From the NCBI RefSeq assembly GCF_002307355.1, contig NZ_CP017481.1, positions 1,364,001-1,428,000 on the forward strand: DNA of 64,000 nt, written 5' to 3'. Both the position numbers and the translations under genes were made by a program. The notes beneath the pieces were generated by a model. The model saw nothing but the letters and a program-made list of their open reading frames with translations. It ran no database searches and was not told where the DNA came from. Positions 1-12,549 of this stretch are shown here, piece after piece; position 1 is the first letter of the stretch, and each line of letters opens with the position of its first letter. This stretch comes from Pectobacterium polaris. Its GTDB lineage: Bacteria; Pseudomonadota; Gammaproteobacteria; Enterobacterales; Enterobacteriaceae.

Positions 1-713
1 ACTATGCGCTGGCGCAGGAGCTGGAAACCAGCCCGCTGATTAAGCATTTTTCCGCACTGGCGGCGGAGCTGAACGTGGTGCTGCCGTTGAGCTTCTTTGA
101 GCGTGCCAATAACGCCTATTACAACTCGCTGGTGATGATTGACGCGGACGGCTCGGTGCTGGACGTTTATCGTAAAACGCACATTCCGAACGGTCCGGCG
201 TATCAGGAAAAGCAATTCTTCATTCCGGGCGATACCGGTTTTAAAGTCTGGCAGACGCGCTACGCAAAAATCGGCGTGGGCATTTGCTGGGATCAGTGGT
301 TCCCGGAAACCGCCCGCAGTCTGGCGTTGCAGGGTGCAGAGCTGATTTTCTATCCAACCGCGATTGGTTCCGAACCGGCTTACCCGGACATCGACAGCCA
401 GCCGCATTGGACTCGCGTTCAGCAAGGTCACGCCGCCGCGAATCTGGTGCCAGTGATCGCCTCCAACCGTATTGGTACGGAAGCCAGCAAATACATCGAC
501 GGTCTGGAAATGACGTTCTACGGTTCGTCCTTTATTGCCGACCAAACCGGTGCGCTGCTGGCTCAGGCCAACAAGACAGATGAAGCGATTCTGGTGCATG
601 AATTTGATTTAGAAGCCATTGCTGCGCAGCGTGCGTCATGGGGCTTGTTCCGCGACCGTCGCCCGGAAATGTACGGCACGATTGGCACCTCTGACGGCAA
701 GACCCGGAGATAA
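1..713 (+). CDS. aguB: N-carbamoylputrescine amidase (5' end outside window)
   Basis: Hydrolyses N-carbamoylputrescine to putrescine, CO2 and ammonia, the last step of the agmatine route to putrescine. The reading frame is open from the first bases of the window, so the start lies upstream; about 236 residues are present of a family usually near 290. It is a nitrilase-superfamily protein: a Lys in the YRKTHIP segment and the nucleophile Cys (codon 285-287, in GICWDQWFPE) fit the Glu-Lys-Cys triad, whose first Glu would lie near or beyond the edge. It ends 3 nt before the aguA ATG, so the two genes are surely cotranscribed. Identification is firm from the motifs and the partner gene; only the missing N-terminus is unknown. 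Confidence 0.93.
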   Translation, partial: YALAQELETSPLIKHFSALAAELNVVLPLSFFERANNAYYNSLVMIDADGSVLDVYRKTHIPNGPAYQEKQFFIPGDTGFKVWQTRYAKIGVGICWDQWFPETARSLALQGAELIFYPTAIGSEPAYPDIDSQPHWTRVQQGHAAANLVPVIASNRIGTEASKYIDGLEMTFYGSSFIADQTGALLAQANKTDEAILVHEFDLEAIAAQRASWGLFRDRRPEMYGTIGTSDGKTRR

Positions 714-716
714 GTG

Positions 717-1820
717 ATGTCACAGCTAGCTACTCCTCATCTCACCACGCCGCATCAGGATGGTTTTGCAATGCCTGCCGAATGGGCACCGCATGATGCC
801 GTGTGGATGATTTGGCCGTATCGTACCGACAACTGGCGCGAACAGGGCGTTCCGGCGCAGAAAACGTTCGCGCGCGTGGCGGAAGCTATCGCCCAGAACA
901 CGCCGGTGATCATGGGCGTGCCCGCACGCTACATGGCGGATGCGCAAAACGTGATGCCAGTGAATGTCACGCTGGTGGAAATGGAAAGCGACGACGCCTG
1001 GATGCGCGACACCGGTCCAACCATCGTGCTGAATCAGGCCGGTGAGCGTCGGGGTATCGACTGGCAGTTCAACGCCTGGGGCGGCGAGTTGGGCGGTCTG
1101 TATGAAGACTGGCGTCAGGATGAGAAAGTCGCGGCACAGGTGCTGGACTATCATCAGGCTGCACGTTATGCCGCGCCGCTGATTCTGGAAGGTGGCTCGA
1201 TCCATGTCGATGGTGAAGGTACGTTGCTGACCACGGCAGAATGCTTGCTCAACCCGAACCGTAACCCGCACCTGAGCAAGGCAGAAATCGAACAGCTGAT
1301 GCGTGATTACCTCAGCATCTCGACGATTATCTGGCTGGAAGAGGGCGTGTACAACGACGAAACCGACGGGCATATCGATAACATGTGCTGTTTCGTGCGT
1401 CCCGGTGAAGTCGCGCTGCACTGGACGGATGATGAAAACGATCCGCAGTATGCACGTTCCGTCGCGGCCTATGAGGTGCTGTCTGCTGCGCGCGATGCAC
1501 AAGGGCGTGAGCTGAAAATCTGGAAACTGCCTGCACCCGGCCCGCTGCATGCGACCAAAGAGGAAGCGCAGGGCGTGGACAGCGGCGATGCGGTTGAACG
1601 CCTTGCCGGCTCGCGTCTGGCGGGTTCTTACGTGAATTTCCTGATCAGCAATCAGCAGATCATTTTCCCGCTGCTGGATGAGAAGACGGATGACGTTGCA
1701 CGCGATCTGCTGCAACAGATGTTCTCTGGCTACTTGATTAGCGGCGTGCCTGCGCGGGAAATCCTGCTGGGCGGGGGAAATATTCACTGCATTACGCAGC
1801 AAATCCCTTCGGTGAAGTAA
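717..1820 (+). CDS. aguA: Agmatine deiminase
   Basis: Converts agmatine to N-carbamoylputrescine and ammonia, feeding AguB encoded just upstream. The protein has 367 residues. The guanidine-modifying fold is shown by the acidic WMRDTGPT segment, the ETDGHIDN histidine segment and the C-terminal nucleophile Cys at about residue 358 in [15 protein letters not shown] at 714 is in frame, but the ATG at 717 is preferred because GGAGA at 706-710 then sits 6 nt upstream instead of 3. aguB-aguA form a two-gene unit closed by the hairpin at 1878-1917. Together they give a plant-like arginine-agmatine-putrescine pathway. Confidence 0.95.
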   Translation: MSQLATPHLTTPHQDGFAMPAEWAPHDAVWMIWPYRTDNWREQGVPAQKTFARVAEAIAQNTPVIMGVPARYMADAQNVMPVNVTLVEMESDDAWMRDTGPTIVLNQAGERRGIDWQFNAWGGELGGLYEDWRQDEKVAAQVLDYHQAARYAAPLILEGGSIHVDGEGTLLTTAECLLNPNRNPHLSKAEIEQLMRDYLSISTIIWLEEGVYNDETDGHIDNMCCFVRPGEVALHWTDDENDPQYARSVAAYEVLSAARDAQGRELKIWKLPAPGPLHATKEEAQGVDSGDAVERLAGSRLAGSYVNFLISNQQIIFPLLDEKTDDVARDLLQQMFSGYLISGVPAREILLGGGNIHCITQQIPSVK

Positions 1821-1877
1821 CGGTTGAGCCGTTAACTGACGGTTTAAAAGAAGGGTGGCGGGTGTCCTGCTCGCTAT

Positions 1878-1917
1878 AAAAAAAGCCGGTTGGCGCGATA
1901 GCGTGAACCGGCTTTTT
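1878..1917. terminator. Bidirectional terminator between aguA and tpiA
   Basis: The arms AAAAGCCGGTT and AACCGGCTTTT enclose a short loop. There is a T-run on the plus side and, read on the minus strand, another T-run from the A-rich left flank. It sits between convergent aguA (+) and tpiA (-) and probably serves both. Confidence 0.8.
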
Positions 1918-1955
1918 GATTGGACGAACCTTCGTCCGTCTGTTTTCGATAAAGC

Positions 1956-2792
<837 letters not shown>

Positions 2793-2880
2793 GTACTGCC
2801 GTCAGGCAATATAACCTGCCCACAGTATAGAGACGAAATGTGACCGTGGCTCTGTTTTTCGTCATTAATTACCGTGTTGA

Positions 2881-3480
2881 TCACGGTTCAGATAGCGTTA
2901 GCTTAATCGGTTCAACAGCAAAAGTTAGCCCTTTTTCGCCGTCATCTGCAACGACATAGCGCAAGGCCCCTTCCGTCTGCTGGTAAAAGCGCTGTCCTTT
3001 GCCTTTTCCCAGCAGTTCGGTGACTTTTTTCACACTCTGTTCTTCCGTCAGTGACGGTGCGAATGTTCGCGCCAGTGCAGCCATATAGTCGATAGCCTGC
3101 TTACGGCGCGCTGCGGTTTCTTGTTCGCTTTGCGGCTGCGGCAGCCAGGTAATTTGCAGCGTTTTGATTTTCCCGGTGCCTTTCTCCAGCGCGGTTGAGG
3201 CATAGAGATGGTCATTGATCCGGCTGGCGGCGCGAGTCAACATGCTGGTGATATTACCGGTGTCGACAACCCGAAATTCACCGATCGGCAGTGCCGGATT
3301 GCTCAGGTTATAGCGAGAACGGAACTGCGTGATGGTTTGATCGAAAGTAGGGGCACCAGCCAACAGATACGGCGCATTGGCTGAGGGTTTAGGCGGGAAC
3401 GTCGGATCGGCACCCGCATGAGTCTGGTACAGCACCAGCGATGATAAAACCAAAAGTGAAGCGATGCGTTTTCGTGTCAT
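2881..3480 (-). CDS. yiiQ: DUF1454 family periplasmic protein YiiQ
   Basis: Uncharacterised exported protein of the DUF1454 family, 199 residues. A basic N-terminus is followed by a hydrophobic stretch (about residues 7-18) and a plausible signal-peptidase site near THAGA, so it is probably periplasmic. The rest is soluble and mixed in composition, with no catalytic motif I recognise. Its position between tpiA and yiiR is the same as in E. coli, which supports the name. A separate promoter is likely because about 150 nt separate it from tpiA. No function is assigned. Confidence 0.8.
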   Translation of the reverse strand: MTRKRIASLLVLSSLVLYQTHAGADPTFPPKPSANAPYLLAGAPTFDQTITQFRSRYNLSNPALPIGEFRVVDTGNITSMLTRAASRINDHLYASTALEKGTGKIKTLQITWLPQPQSEQETAARRKQAIDYMAALARTFAPSLTEEQSVKKVTELLGKGKGQRFYQQTEGALRYVVADDGEKGLTFAVEPIKLTLSEP

Positions 3481-3554
3481 AGGGATTCGGGTCAGCCACT
3501 TCAGAAGATGTCCAGGCCGATAACGGCAGAATACGTTTGATTAAAGCGGCATTT

Positions 3555-3614
3555 GTACGTCGTTGTCAAAAATAGTACGTCGTTGTGAGAAATCGCACGT
3601 GGCTGACAAAAATC
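3555..3614. repeat. Three 20-bp tandem repeats upstream of yiiQ/yiiR
   Basis: Units start at 3555, 3575 and 3595, an exact 20-bp period. The first two begin GTACGTCGTTGT and the third GCACGTGGCTGA; all end in A-rich AAAAAT or GAAAT. The array lies in the 237-bp divergent gap between yiiQ (-) and yiiR (+). Confidence 0.85.
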
Positions 3615-3717
3615 GCGTAAAGATTGCGGGCAACTGTCTCGGTTGAGGTAAAATCAGCCAGCGTAAAATACAGATTAATTCGGCCAGACAGGCCGACAAT
3701 TCAGGGCGTTATCGTTA

Positions 3718-4140
3718 ATGACATTACAGCAGTGGTGCTTCTCGTTTAAAGGCCGAGTTGGTCGTCGTGATTTCTGGCTTTGGATGGCTATTTGGGTCGC
3801 GCTGATGGCGGTGCTGTTTACGCTATCCGGTCAAAACTGGCTGGATACGCAATCGACGGCGTTTGGTTTGGTGGTATTGCTGTGGCCGACGGCGGCGATC
3901 ATGGTGAAACGGCTGCATGACCGTAATAAGAGCGGCTGGTGGGCGCTGCTGCTCGTGGTGGCGTGGATGTTGGTCTCGGGGAATTGGACGATGTTCTCGT
4001 CCATCTGGCAGTGGGGCATTGGCCGCTTCTTGCCGATCCTGATTGTCGTGATGACGCTGCTCGACTGCGGCGTTTTTCTGGGGACAAAAGGGGAAAATCG
4101 CTTTGGCGCAGCGGCGGAGCCGTTTCGTTTCCGCCGCTAA
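3718..4140 (+). CDS. yiiR: DUF805 family inner-membrane protein YiiR
   Basis: Small integral membrane protein of the DUF805 family, 140 residues, function unknown. The family signature is visible at the N-terminus (FSFKGRVGRRDFWLWM) followed by hydrophobic segments near residues 20-36, 46-60, 76-90 and 100-115, with KRLHDRNKSGWW in the central loop typical of DUF805. Its product name follows from its E. coli-like position between yiiQ and fpr. It is transcribed away from both neighbours and faces fpr, with only 17 nt between stop codons. Confidence 0.85.
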   Translation: MTLQQWCFSFKGRVGRRDFWLWMAIWVALMAVLFTLSGQNWLDTQSTAFGLVVLLWPTAAIMVKRLHDRNKSGWWALLLVVAWMLVSGNWTMFSSIWQWGIGRFLPILIVVMTLLDCGVFLGTKGENRFGAAAEPFRFRR

Positions 4141-4157
4141 TTAACAACGAACTGCCG

Positions 4158-4904
4158 TTACCAATAGTTTTCGGCAGTCATATGACCGGGTCTGCGGCGC
4201 AGGTGCTTGGTCATTTGGCGCTCTTCTTTCAGCAACAGCTGCGTGTCGCGCACCATCTGCGGGTTGCCGCATAGCATGACGTGGCTTGTTGCCGCATCCA
4301 TCGGCAGGCCCACAGCGGCTTCCAGCGTACCGCTGCTGATAAGCTGGGGAATGCGGCCCGTCAGCGAGCCCGTTTCTTCTTCTCGGCTGACGACCGTTTG
4401 GATACGCAGTTGACCGTGATAGCGCTGCTGTAATTGCTGCATCAGCGGCAAATAGCTCAGATCGCGTGAGAAGCGGGCGGCGTGAACCAGCACGATATTC
4501 TTAAAGCGCTCCAGACCTTTACCTTCCTGAAGAATCGACAGATAAGGGCCAATGCCCGTCCCTGTTGCCAGCATCCACAGCGTTTCACAATCAGGCACTT
4601 CTTCCAGCACGAAAAAGCCGGCAGCTTCTTTGACAATCAGGACGTCTGAACCGGGCTGCAGCGCATGCAGATGCGGGCTAAGCTTGCCTTCTGGCACCGT
4701 CACCAGATAGAACTCAAGCGTGGGATCGCTGGGCGCATTCACGTAGGAATAAGCGCGCTGCACTTTCTCACCATCAATCTCCAGCGCCAGTTTGCCATAC
4801 TGCCCGGCAGTGAATGCATCGGTGGGCGCGTGAACCCGAATGCTAAACAGACTTTCTGTCCAGTTTTCTACCTGAACCACTTTGCCTGTCACCCATTCCG
4901 CCAT
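4158..4904 (-). CDS. fpr: Ferredoxin/flavodoxin-NADP+ reductase
   Basis: Cytoplasmic FAD enzyme that passes electrons between NADPH and flavodoxin or ferredoxin, supporting radical enzymes and oxidative-stress repair. It has 248 residues, as in E. coli Fpr. The FAD-binding RAYSYVNAP motif is near residue 50, the NADP-binding GTGIGPYLSIL near 115, and the CGNP motif near 213. The C-terminus ends in an aromatic residue (YW) that stacks on the flavin in this family. It lies downstream of glpX on the same strand but 117 nt away, so an independent promoter is likely. Confidence 0.96.
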   Translation of the reverse strand: MAEWVTGKVVQVENWTESLFSIRVHAPTDAFTAGQYGKLALEIDGEKVQRAYSYVNAPSDPTLEFYLVTVPEGKLSPHLHALQPGSDVLIVKEAAGFFVLEEVPDCETLWMLATGTGIGPYLSILQEGKGLERFKNIVLVHAARFSRDLSYLPLMQQLQQRYHGQLRIQTVVSREEETGSLTGRIPQLISSGTLEAAVGLPMDAATSHVMLCGNPQMVRDTQLLLKEERQMTKHLRRRPGHMTAENYW

Positions 4905-5021
4905 ATTTTTCTGCTCCTGTTGCTTGCATTAGACGCTGCTATTTTTGCATGTAAGTCGTGCATCTACGATACGCCATTTATTAACAACTGTGAAACAATC
5001 AGTCAGTCGGGCAGTAGCCTG

Positions 5022-6032
5022 TTACAGCAGGAACTCGTGCAGCGTACGATCCTTACGATCCAGATAGTGCGTCGATTTAATCCGGCGGATCGTGCGGGAT
5101 TTACCGCGGATCAACAGCGTTTCGGTCGTTGCTATGTTGCCTTTACGCGCGATCCCGTCCAGCAAATCACCTTTGGTGATGCCAGTTGCAGAGAAAATCA
5201 CGTTGTCGTTGCGCGCCATGTCATCAAGCTTGAGGACGCCACCCGCTTCGATGCCCATTTGGCGGCAGCGTGCCAGCTCATCTTCACCGATGCGACGGTT
5301 TTCGGCGCTATCGCCTTTGACCTGATGACGTGCCAGCAAACGCCCCTGCATGTCGCCATCAAGCGCGCGGATAACGGCTGCTGAGATCACACCTTCTGGC
5401 GCGCCGCCGATGCCGTACAGCACGTCAACTTCGCTGTCTGGCATACAGGTGAGGATGGATGCCGCTACGTCGCCGTCTGGAATCGCGAACACTTTCACAC
5501 CCAACTGCTGCATGTCCGCGATGCAGGCATCGTGGCGTGGTTTAGCGAGTATAGTCACCGTTAACTGGCTGAGCGGTTTACCCAGCTTCAGTGCGACATT
5601 ACGCAGGTTGTCCGCCAGCGGCAGGTTGAGGTCAATCGCGCCTTTCGCCTCGGGGCCGACAATCAGCTTTTCCATGTACATATCTGGCGCGTGCAAAAAC
5701 GTGCCTTTTTCGCCAACGGCCAACACGGCCAGCGCGTTCGCCTGACCCATTGCCGTCATCCGCGTGCCTTCAATCGGATCGACAGCAATGTCTACGGCAT
5801 CACCCTGACCCGTACCAACCTGCTCGCCGATGAACAACATAGGCGCTTCGTCGATTTCCCCTTCGCCGATGACAATCTGACCGTTGATATTGACCTGATT
5901 CAGCATGATGCGCATCGCCTGTACGGCAGCATTGTCGGCGGCATTCTTGTCGCCACGGCCTAACCACTTATAGCCTGCCAGCGCGGCTGCTTCGGTGACG
6001 CGCGAGAACTCAATGGCTAATTCACGTTTCAT
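5022..6032 (-). CDS. glpX: Fructose-1,6-bisphosphatase, class II
   Basis: Dephosphorylates fructose 1,6-bisphosphate during growth on gluconeogenic substrates such as glycerol. It has 336 residues. Metal- and substrate-binding segments of the class II (GlpX) fold are present: GEGEIDEAPM near residue 60, DPIEGT near 90, and the GGAPEGV segment in the middle. It is the third gene of a glpF-glpK-glpX unit read on the minus strand, 138 nt after glpK. A terminator-like hairpin after glpK may lower its expression relative to glpFK. Confidence 0.97.
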   Translation of the reverse strand: MKRELAIEFSRVTEAAALAGYKWLGRGDKNAADNAAVQAMRIMLNQVNINGQIVIGEGEIDEAPMLFIGEQVGTGQGDAVDIAVDPIEGTRMTAMGQANALAVLAVGEKGTFLHAPDMYMEKLIVGPEAKGAIDLNLPLADNLRNVALKLGKPLSQLTVTILAKPRHDACIADMQQLGVKVFAIPDGDVAASILTCMPDSEVDVLYGIGGAPEGVISAAVIRALDGDMQGRLLARHQVKGDSAENRRIGEDELARCRQMGIEAGGVLKLDDMARNDNVIFSATGITKGDLLDGIARKGNIATTETLLIRGKSRTIRRIKSTHYLDRKDRTLHEFLL

Positions 6033-6118
6033 AAATACCTGTCTATTGTCGATCGAGAAAAGAAGAGATGTGGGCAGGATTTTATCACAACAGGGGGAGA
6101 GTGGCGGTTGAGCGATAG

Positions 6119-6147
6119 GGAAAAAACGGGCGCGACAGGCGCGCCCG
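6119..6147 (-). terminator. Hairpin after glpK
   Basis: On the minus strand a GC-rich stem (CGGGCGCG / CGCGCCCG) is followed directly by six T. It lies 24 nt past the glpK stop and before glpX, so it may be a partial terminator inside the operon. Confidence 0.75.
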
Positions 6148-6170
6148 ATGTGGATAGATGCGTTGGCGGA

Positions 6171-8575
<2,405 letters not shown>

Positions 8576-8671
8576 ATTTTTTTCCTGCTGGGTAACGTAC
8601 AGAGTGGTAGGTCTAAGGATACCGTCGGGGGCATCCTCTGTTTTAAATGTATTTATGATGTGAATTTATCG

Positions 8672-8747
8672 TTAATGCTCGAAAACGAGAAATATCGAAA
8701 TTGAAATGTGTGTTGTGCGTCAAGAAAATGAGCGTATTCGCTTATAA
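8672..8747 (-). promoter_or_regulatory. Two GlpR-like operators before glpF
   Basis: Imperfect palindromes centred on TGCTCGAAAACGAGAA (from about 8676) and ATGAGCGTATTCGCTTAT (from about 8728) resemble the GlpR operator pattern of TTCG/CGAA-type half sites around a 4-bp centre. They lie 100-170 nt upstream of glpF, where GlpR sites are known in E. coli. The match is by eye. Confidence 0.45.
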
Positions 8748-8842
8748 AATGACTCGCAGTGGTTTTTTGCCCACGGTTGATAGTAACGCTCAGGTTAAAT
8801 TTATTAACACAATAGGAGTAATGGGGAAGCGAACAGGAGTAG

Positions 8843-8879
8843 TTTTCAGTTTGCACTGCCTGTTTTTCAGTTTGTACTG
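8843..8879. repeat. 16-bp direct repeat, 21-bp period, in the glpF-zapB gap
   Basis: TTTTCAGTTTGCACTG (8843-8858) and TTTTCAGTTTGTACTG (8864-8879) differ at one base and are exactly two helical turns apart. Each contains CAGT-N4-ACTG, a small palindrome. They lie in the 528-bp gap between divergent glpF and zapB. Confidence 0.7.
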
Positions 8880-9103
8880 ATAGTGTTACGTAAGAAAAGC
8901 TGCCACACTCGCGTAGTGGGGGATGTGCGCTAGACAGGTGGCGGTTGGCTACATACAATTTCGCTATGGTCTGTCTTGCCAGCCGTCCCGCGGTCAGGAT
9001 TATGCTTACGGGCGGATGGCGACACCGTAGGGTGTTGGTTACAGAGTCCGAAAGCCAGCGTTAACCGATCTTTGCCTTGTTGCGATTAAAAGGGGTTTGA
9101 AGA
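8880..9103 (+). other. zapB upstream region with alternative hairpins
   Basis: No gene is credible here. AGACAG (8932-8937) can pair with CTGTCT (8971-8976), while GGTTGGC (8943-8949) can pair with GCCAGCC (8978-8984, one G-U); these two stems cross, so only one can form. A third hairpin ACACC-GTA-GGGTGT follows. The region probably holds the zapB promoter and leader. Confidence 0.35.
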
Positions 9104-9343
9104 ATGTCATTTGAAGTGTTTGAAAAGCTGGAAGCGAAAGTTCAGCAGGCGATTGATACCATCACGCTGTTGCAAATGGAAATTGAAGAGCTGAAAGAGC
9201 AGAACAACGCGCTGTCGCAGGATGTTCAGGCGGCAGCTGGTTCACGTGAAGCGCTGGTGCGCGAGAACGAGCAGTTGAAAGAAGAGCAAGTGGTATGGCA
9301 AGAGCGCCTGCGCGCGCTGTTAGGCAAAATGGAAGAAGTCTAA
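9104..9343 (+). CDS. zapB: Cell-division coiled-coil protein ZapB
   Basis: Small cytoplasmic coiled-coil protein that joins the division site through ZapA and helps condense the FtsZ ring and link it to the terminus region (known for E. coli ZapB). It has 79 residues, nearly all heptad-like helix: leucine, isoleucine and valine spaced through [20 protein letters not shown] onward with many Glu, Gln and Lys and no proline. The length matches E. coli (81). It stands alone between divergent glpF and convergent rraA, as in E. coli. Confidence 0.95.
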   Translation: MSFEVFEKLEAKVQQAIDTITLLQMEIEELKEQNNALSQDVQAAAGSREALVRENEQLKEEQVVWQERLRALLGKMEEV

Positions 9344-9417
9344 TAGGACTTTTGACAGCCTGAGAAGCCCGTTTCACTGAAGTAGAACGGTGATAATGGG
9401 ATAGAAGAGTAAAGCGT

Positions 9418-9457
9418 CCGCGCCAGGGATGGCGCGGCTCGAGCGTACAGGGATGTA
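9418..9457 (+). other. Twin AGGGAT-loop hairpins (CsrA/RsmA-type motif)
   Basis: CCGCGCC-AGGGAT-GGCGCGG (9418-9437) is followed 8 nt later by TAC-AGGGAT-GTA (9446-9457). Both present AGGGAT in the loop. GTACAGGGATGT at 9445-9456 fits the reported CsrA SELEX consensus RUACARGGAUGU at all 12 positions. They lie downstream of zapB and of convergent rraA. Confidence 0.55.
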
Positions 9458-9526
9458 TTTACCGCGTCTTTACGATCTACCCATTATCATCGCTCGACGC
9501 CATTAATCCCCGACAATTCAACGATA

Positions 9527-10039
<513 letters not shown>

Positions 10040-10146
10040 TCATGAGTATATCCCTTTCTGGCGGCTGTTGGCAAAATCATCAAATGTTAACTTGATGCGT
10101 ATCAGTAAATACGCACCGCTTTTCGCCCGCGCTCACTTTACCCGCA

Positions 10147-11064
10147 CTAACTCAATATCACGCCAACGGCGAACAGAATGTTGGTCAGCAGCGCGCCTTT
10201 CACCGTTTTTTCCAGCATTGGACGCATACTGAATGCGCTGGTTTCACGCAGTACATAGCGTGCCTGCTGAATCAGTAACGGAAGCGCCAGAATAAAGAGC
10301 CAGCCCGCCAGGCTGTGCAGATAAAACGTGGCAAACAGACCGAGACAAACCGGTGCCAGCAACAGCAGCATCGTGTGGTAGAAGCGCGCTTTTTCCGCCC
10401 CAAGACGCACCGCCAACGTGTTCTTTCCGCTAATGCGATCGTTGTCGATATCGCGCAGGTTGTTGATGTTCAGTACCGCCGTCGCCAACAGACCGCAGGC
10501 CGTCGCTGGCAGCATCACGATGCTGTCGAAATGCCCAGTTTGCAGGTAATACGACCCCGCGACGCTGAGCCAGCCGAAAAATATCAGCACCGAAATATCG
10601 CCAAGTCCGATATAACCGTAGGGCTTGTTGCCAACGGTATAGGTGATGGCGGCGAAAATCGCCAGCAGCCCCAGAATCAGGAAACCAAAGATATCCGCTG
10701 GCTTTTCACACGCCAGAATCACCAGACTCACGCCGGAAATGATGGTGAGCGCTACGGTTACCATCAGCGCATTGCGCAGCTGCGTCAGCGTAATCGCCCC
10801 GGTCTGGATGCCGCGCAATGGCCCGATGCGTTCCTCAGTATCGCTGCCTTTTATCGCATCCCCATAGTCGTTCGCCAGATTGGAAAGGATTTGCAGCAGT
10901 CCGGCGGTTAACAACGCCAGTAATGCTACGCCCGGTTTAAAGCTGCTATGCCAGCTCGCGATCGCCGAGCCAGTGACAATGGACGCAAAAGCTAATGGCA
11001 ACGTTTTTGGACGCAGGCTATCCAGCCAGGCTTTGGTTTTGCTGCTATGGGTCGATAAGGTCAT
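10147..11064 (-). CDS. menA: 1,4-dihydroxy-2-naphthoate octaprenyltransferase
   Basis: Attaches the octaprenyl chain to 1,4-dihydroxy-2-naphthoate in the inner membrane, producing demethylmenaquinone for anaerobic respiration. The chosen start at 11064 gives 305 residues, close to the 308 of E. coli MenA; a longer frame back to 11175 adds 37 residues that resemble no family N-terminus. UbiA-family motifs are visible: NLANDYGDAIKGSD near residue 65 and NNLRDIDNDRISGKNTL near 190, the two Mg-diphosphate-binding Asp-rich loops, embedded in about eight to nine hydrophobic segments. Confidence 0.95.
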   Translation of the reverse strand: MTLSTHSSKTKAWLDSLRPKTLPLAFASIVTGSAIASWHSSFKPGVALLALLTAGLLQILSNLANDYGDAIKGSDTEERIGPLRGIQTGAITLTQLRNALMVTVALTIISGVSLVILACEKPADIFGFLILGLLAIFAAITYTVGNKPYGYIGLGDISVLIFFGWLSVAGSYYLQTGHFDSIVMLPATACGLLATAVLNINNLRDIDNDRISGKNTLAVRLGAEKARFYHTMLLLLAPVCLGLFATFYLHSLAGWLFILALPLLIQQARYVLRETSAFSMRPMLEKTVKGALLTNILFAVGVILS

Positions 11065-11150
11065 GGTGTGCTTCAATTTTATTGACGATTCACTGGTGTG
11101 AATCATCCGTTTATAAACAAGAAAAGTCAGTGATGGCGGCGTCAGAAACA

Positions 11151-11177
11151 AAAGTGGGAGGCCAACGCCTCCCACTT
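11151..11177 (-). terminator. Terminator after hslU
   Basis: A perfect 12-bp stem, AAAGTGGGAGGC / GCCTCCCACTTT, has a CAAC/GTTG loop about 30 nt after the hslU stop. The minus-strand 3' arm ends in T residues. Confidence 0.8.
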
Positions 11178-11208
11178 TATCGTTAATCGTGCGATCCGCG
11201 AAAACGGA

Positions 11209-12540
11209 TTATAAGATAAATCGACTCAGATCTTCATCTGCTACTAATTCATCCAGATGATTACGTACGTAATCTGCGTCAATGGTAACGCTTTGACCGT
11301 TCATTTCGCTGGCGTCGTAAGACACATCTTCGATTAAACGCTCCATCACGGTATGCAGACGACGCGCACCGATATTCTCGGTGCTTTCGTTGACCTGCCA
11401 GGCGGCTTCGGCAATACGGCGGATACCATCAGCAGTGAACGAAATATTCACGCCTTCCGTCGCCATCAGCGCTTTGTACTGCTCGGTCAGCGAGGCGCTC
11501 GGTTCCGTCAGGATGCGCTCGAAATCTTCCGTCGTCAGCGCCTGCAACTCTACGCGAATCGGCAGACGCCCCTGCAATTCTGGAATCAGATCGGACGGGC
11601 TGGCAACCTGGAACGCACCGGACGCGATAAACAGAATGTGGTCGGTTTTGACCATACCGTGCTTGGTGGATACGGTGCAGCCTTCGACCAGCGGCAGCAG
11701 GTCGCGCTGAACGCCTTCACGGGAAACATCCGGGCCGGAGCTTTCGCCACGCTTACAGATTTTGTCGATCTCATCAATGAACACGATACCGTGCTGTTCA
11801 ACAGCTTCAATCGCCTGCTGTTTCAACTCTTCCGGATTCACCAGCTTGGCGGCTTCTTCTTCTATCAATAGCTTGAAGGCGTCTTTGATTTTGACCTTAC
11901 GGGCTTTCTGCTTCTGTCCTGCCAGATTCTGGAACATGGACTGGAGCTGGTTGGTCATTTCTTCCATGCCCGGCGGAGCCATGATCTCTACGCCGACGGG
12001 GGAGGCAGCCAGATCGATCTCGATCTCTTTGTCGTCCAACTGGCCTTCACGCAGTTTCTTGCGGAATGCCTGACGCGTTGCTGATGGTTCCTGCGTGCTT
12101 TCGGCTTGTCCCCAGTTGTTTTTCGCGGGAGGAATCAACACGTCCAGAATACGGTCTTCCGCCATCTCTTCCGCACGGAAGCGATTTTTTTCAATCGACT
12201 GATGGCGCACCATTTTGATCGCGGAATCTGTCAGATCGCGGATGATGGAGTCAACTTCCTTACCCACGTAGCCGACTTCGGTGAATTTGGTTGCTTCCAC
12301 TTTGATGAACGGCGCATTGGCGAGCTTAGCCAGACGACGAGCGATTTCGGTTTTACCGACGCCGGTCGGGCCGATCATGAGAATATTTTTAGGCGTCACT
12401 TCATGACGAAGTGCTTCGTCCAACTGCATGCGGCGCCAGCGGTTACGCAGCGCGATGGAAACAGCACGTTTCGCTTTATGCTGGCCGATGATATAGCTGT
12501 CGAGCTCGCTGACTATCTCGCGCGGGGTCATTTCAGACAT
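11209..12540 (-). CDS. hslU: HslUV protease ATPase subunit (unfoldase)
   Basis: AAA+ hexameric unfoldase that feeds substrates to the HslV peptidase. It has 443 residues, same as E. coli. Walker A is GPTGVGKTE near residue 60, Walker [11 protein letters not shown] near 255, with the pore motif GYVGKEVD near 91 and the family-specific C-terminus ending RFIL, whose tail inserts into HslV. It starts 9 nt after the hslV stop, so the two are cotranscribed and probably heat-inducible from the sigma32-like promoter before hslV. Confidence 0.98.
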   Translation of the reverse strand: MSEMTPREIVSELDSYIIGQHKAKRAVSIALRNRWRRMQLDEALRHEVTPKNILMIGPTGVGKTEIARRLAKLANAPFIKVEATKFTEVGYVGKEVDSIIRDLTDSAIKMVRHQSIEKNRFRAEEMAEDRILDVLIPPAKNNWGQAESTQEPSATRQAFRKKLREGQLDDKEIEIDLAASPVGVEIMAPPGMEEMTNQLQSMFQNLAGQKQKARKVKIKDAFKLLIEEEAAKLVNPEELKQQAIEAVEQHGIVFIDEIDKICKRGESSGPDVSREGVQRDLLPLVEGCTVSTKHGMVKTDHILFIASGAFQVASPSDLIPELQGRLPIRVELQALTTEDFERILTEPSASLTEQYKALMATEGVNISFTADGIRRIAEAAWQVNESTENIGARRLHTVMERLIEDVSYDASEMNGQSVTIDADYVRNHLDELVADEDLSRFIL

Positions 12541-12549
12541 AGTTGATCC

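Noticed and set aside
726..1802. 358-residue minus-strand frame
   Set aside because: Antisense shadow of aguA, which has full catalytic motifs on the plus strand.
8653..8958. 101-residue minus-strand frame between glpF and zapB
   Set aside because: Covers the GlpR-like operators and direct repeats, has no ribosome-binding site and no recognisable content.
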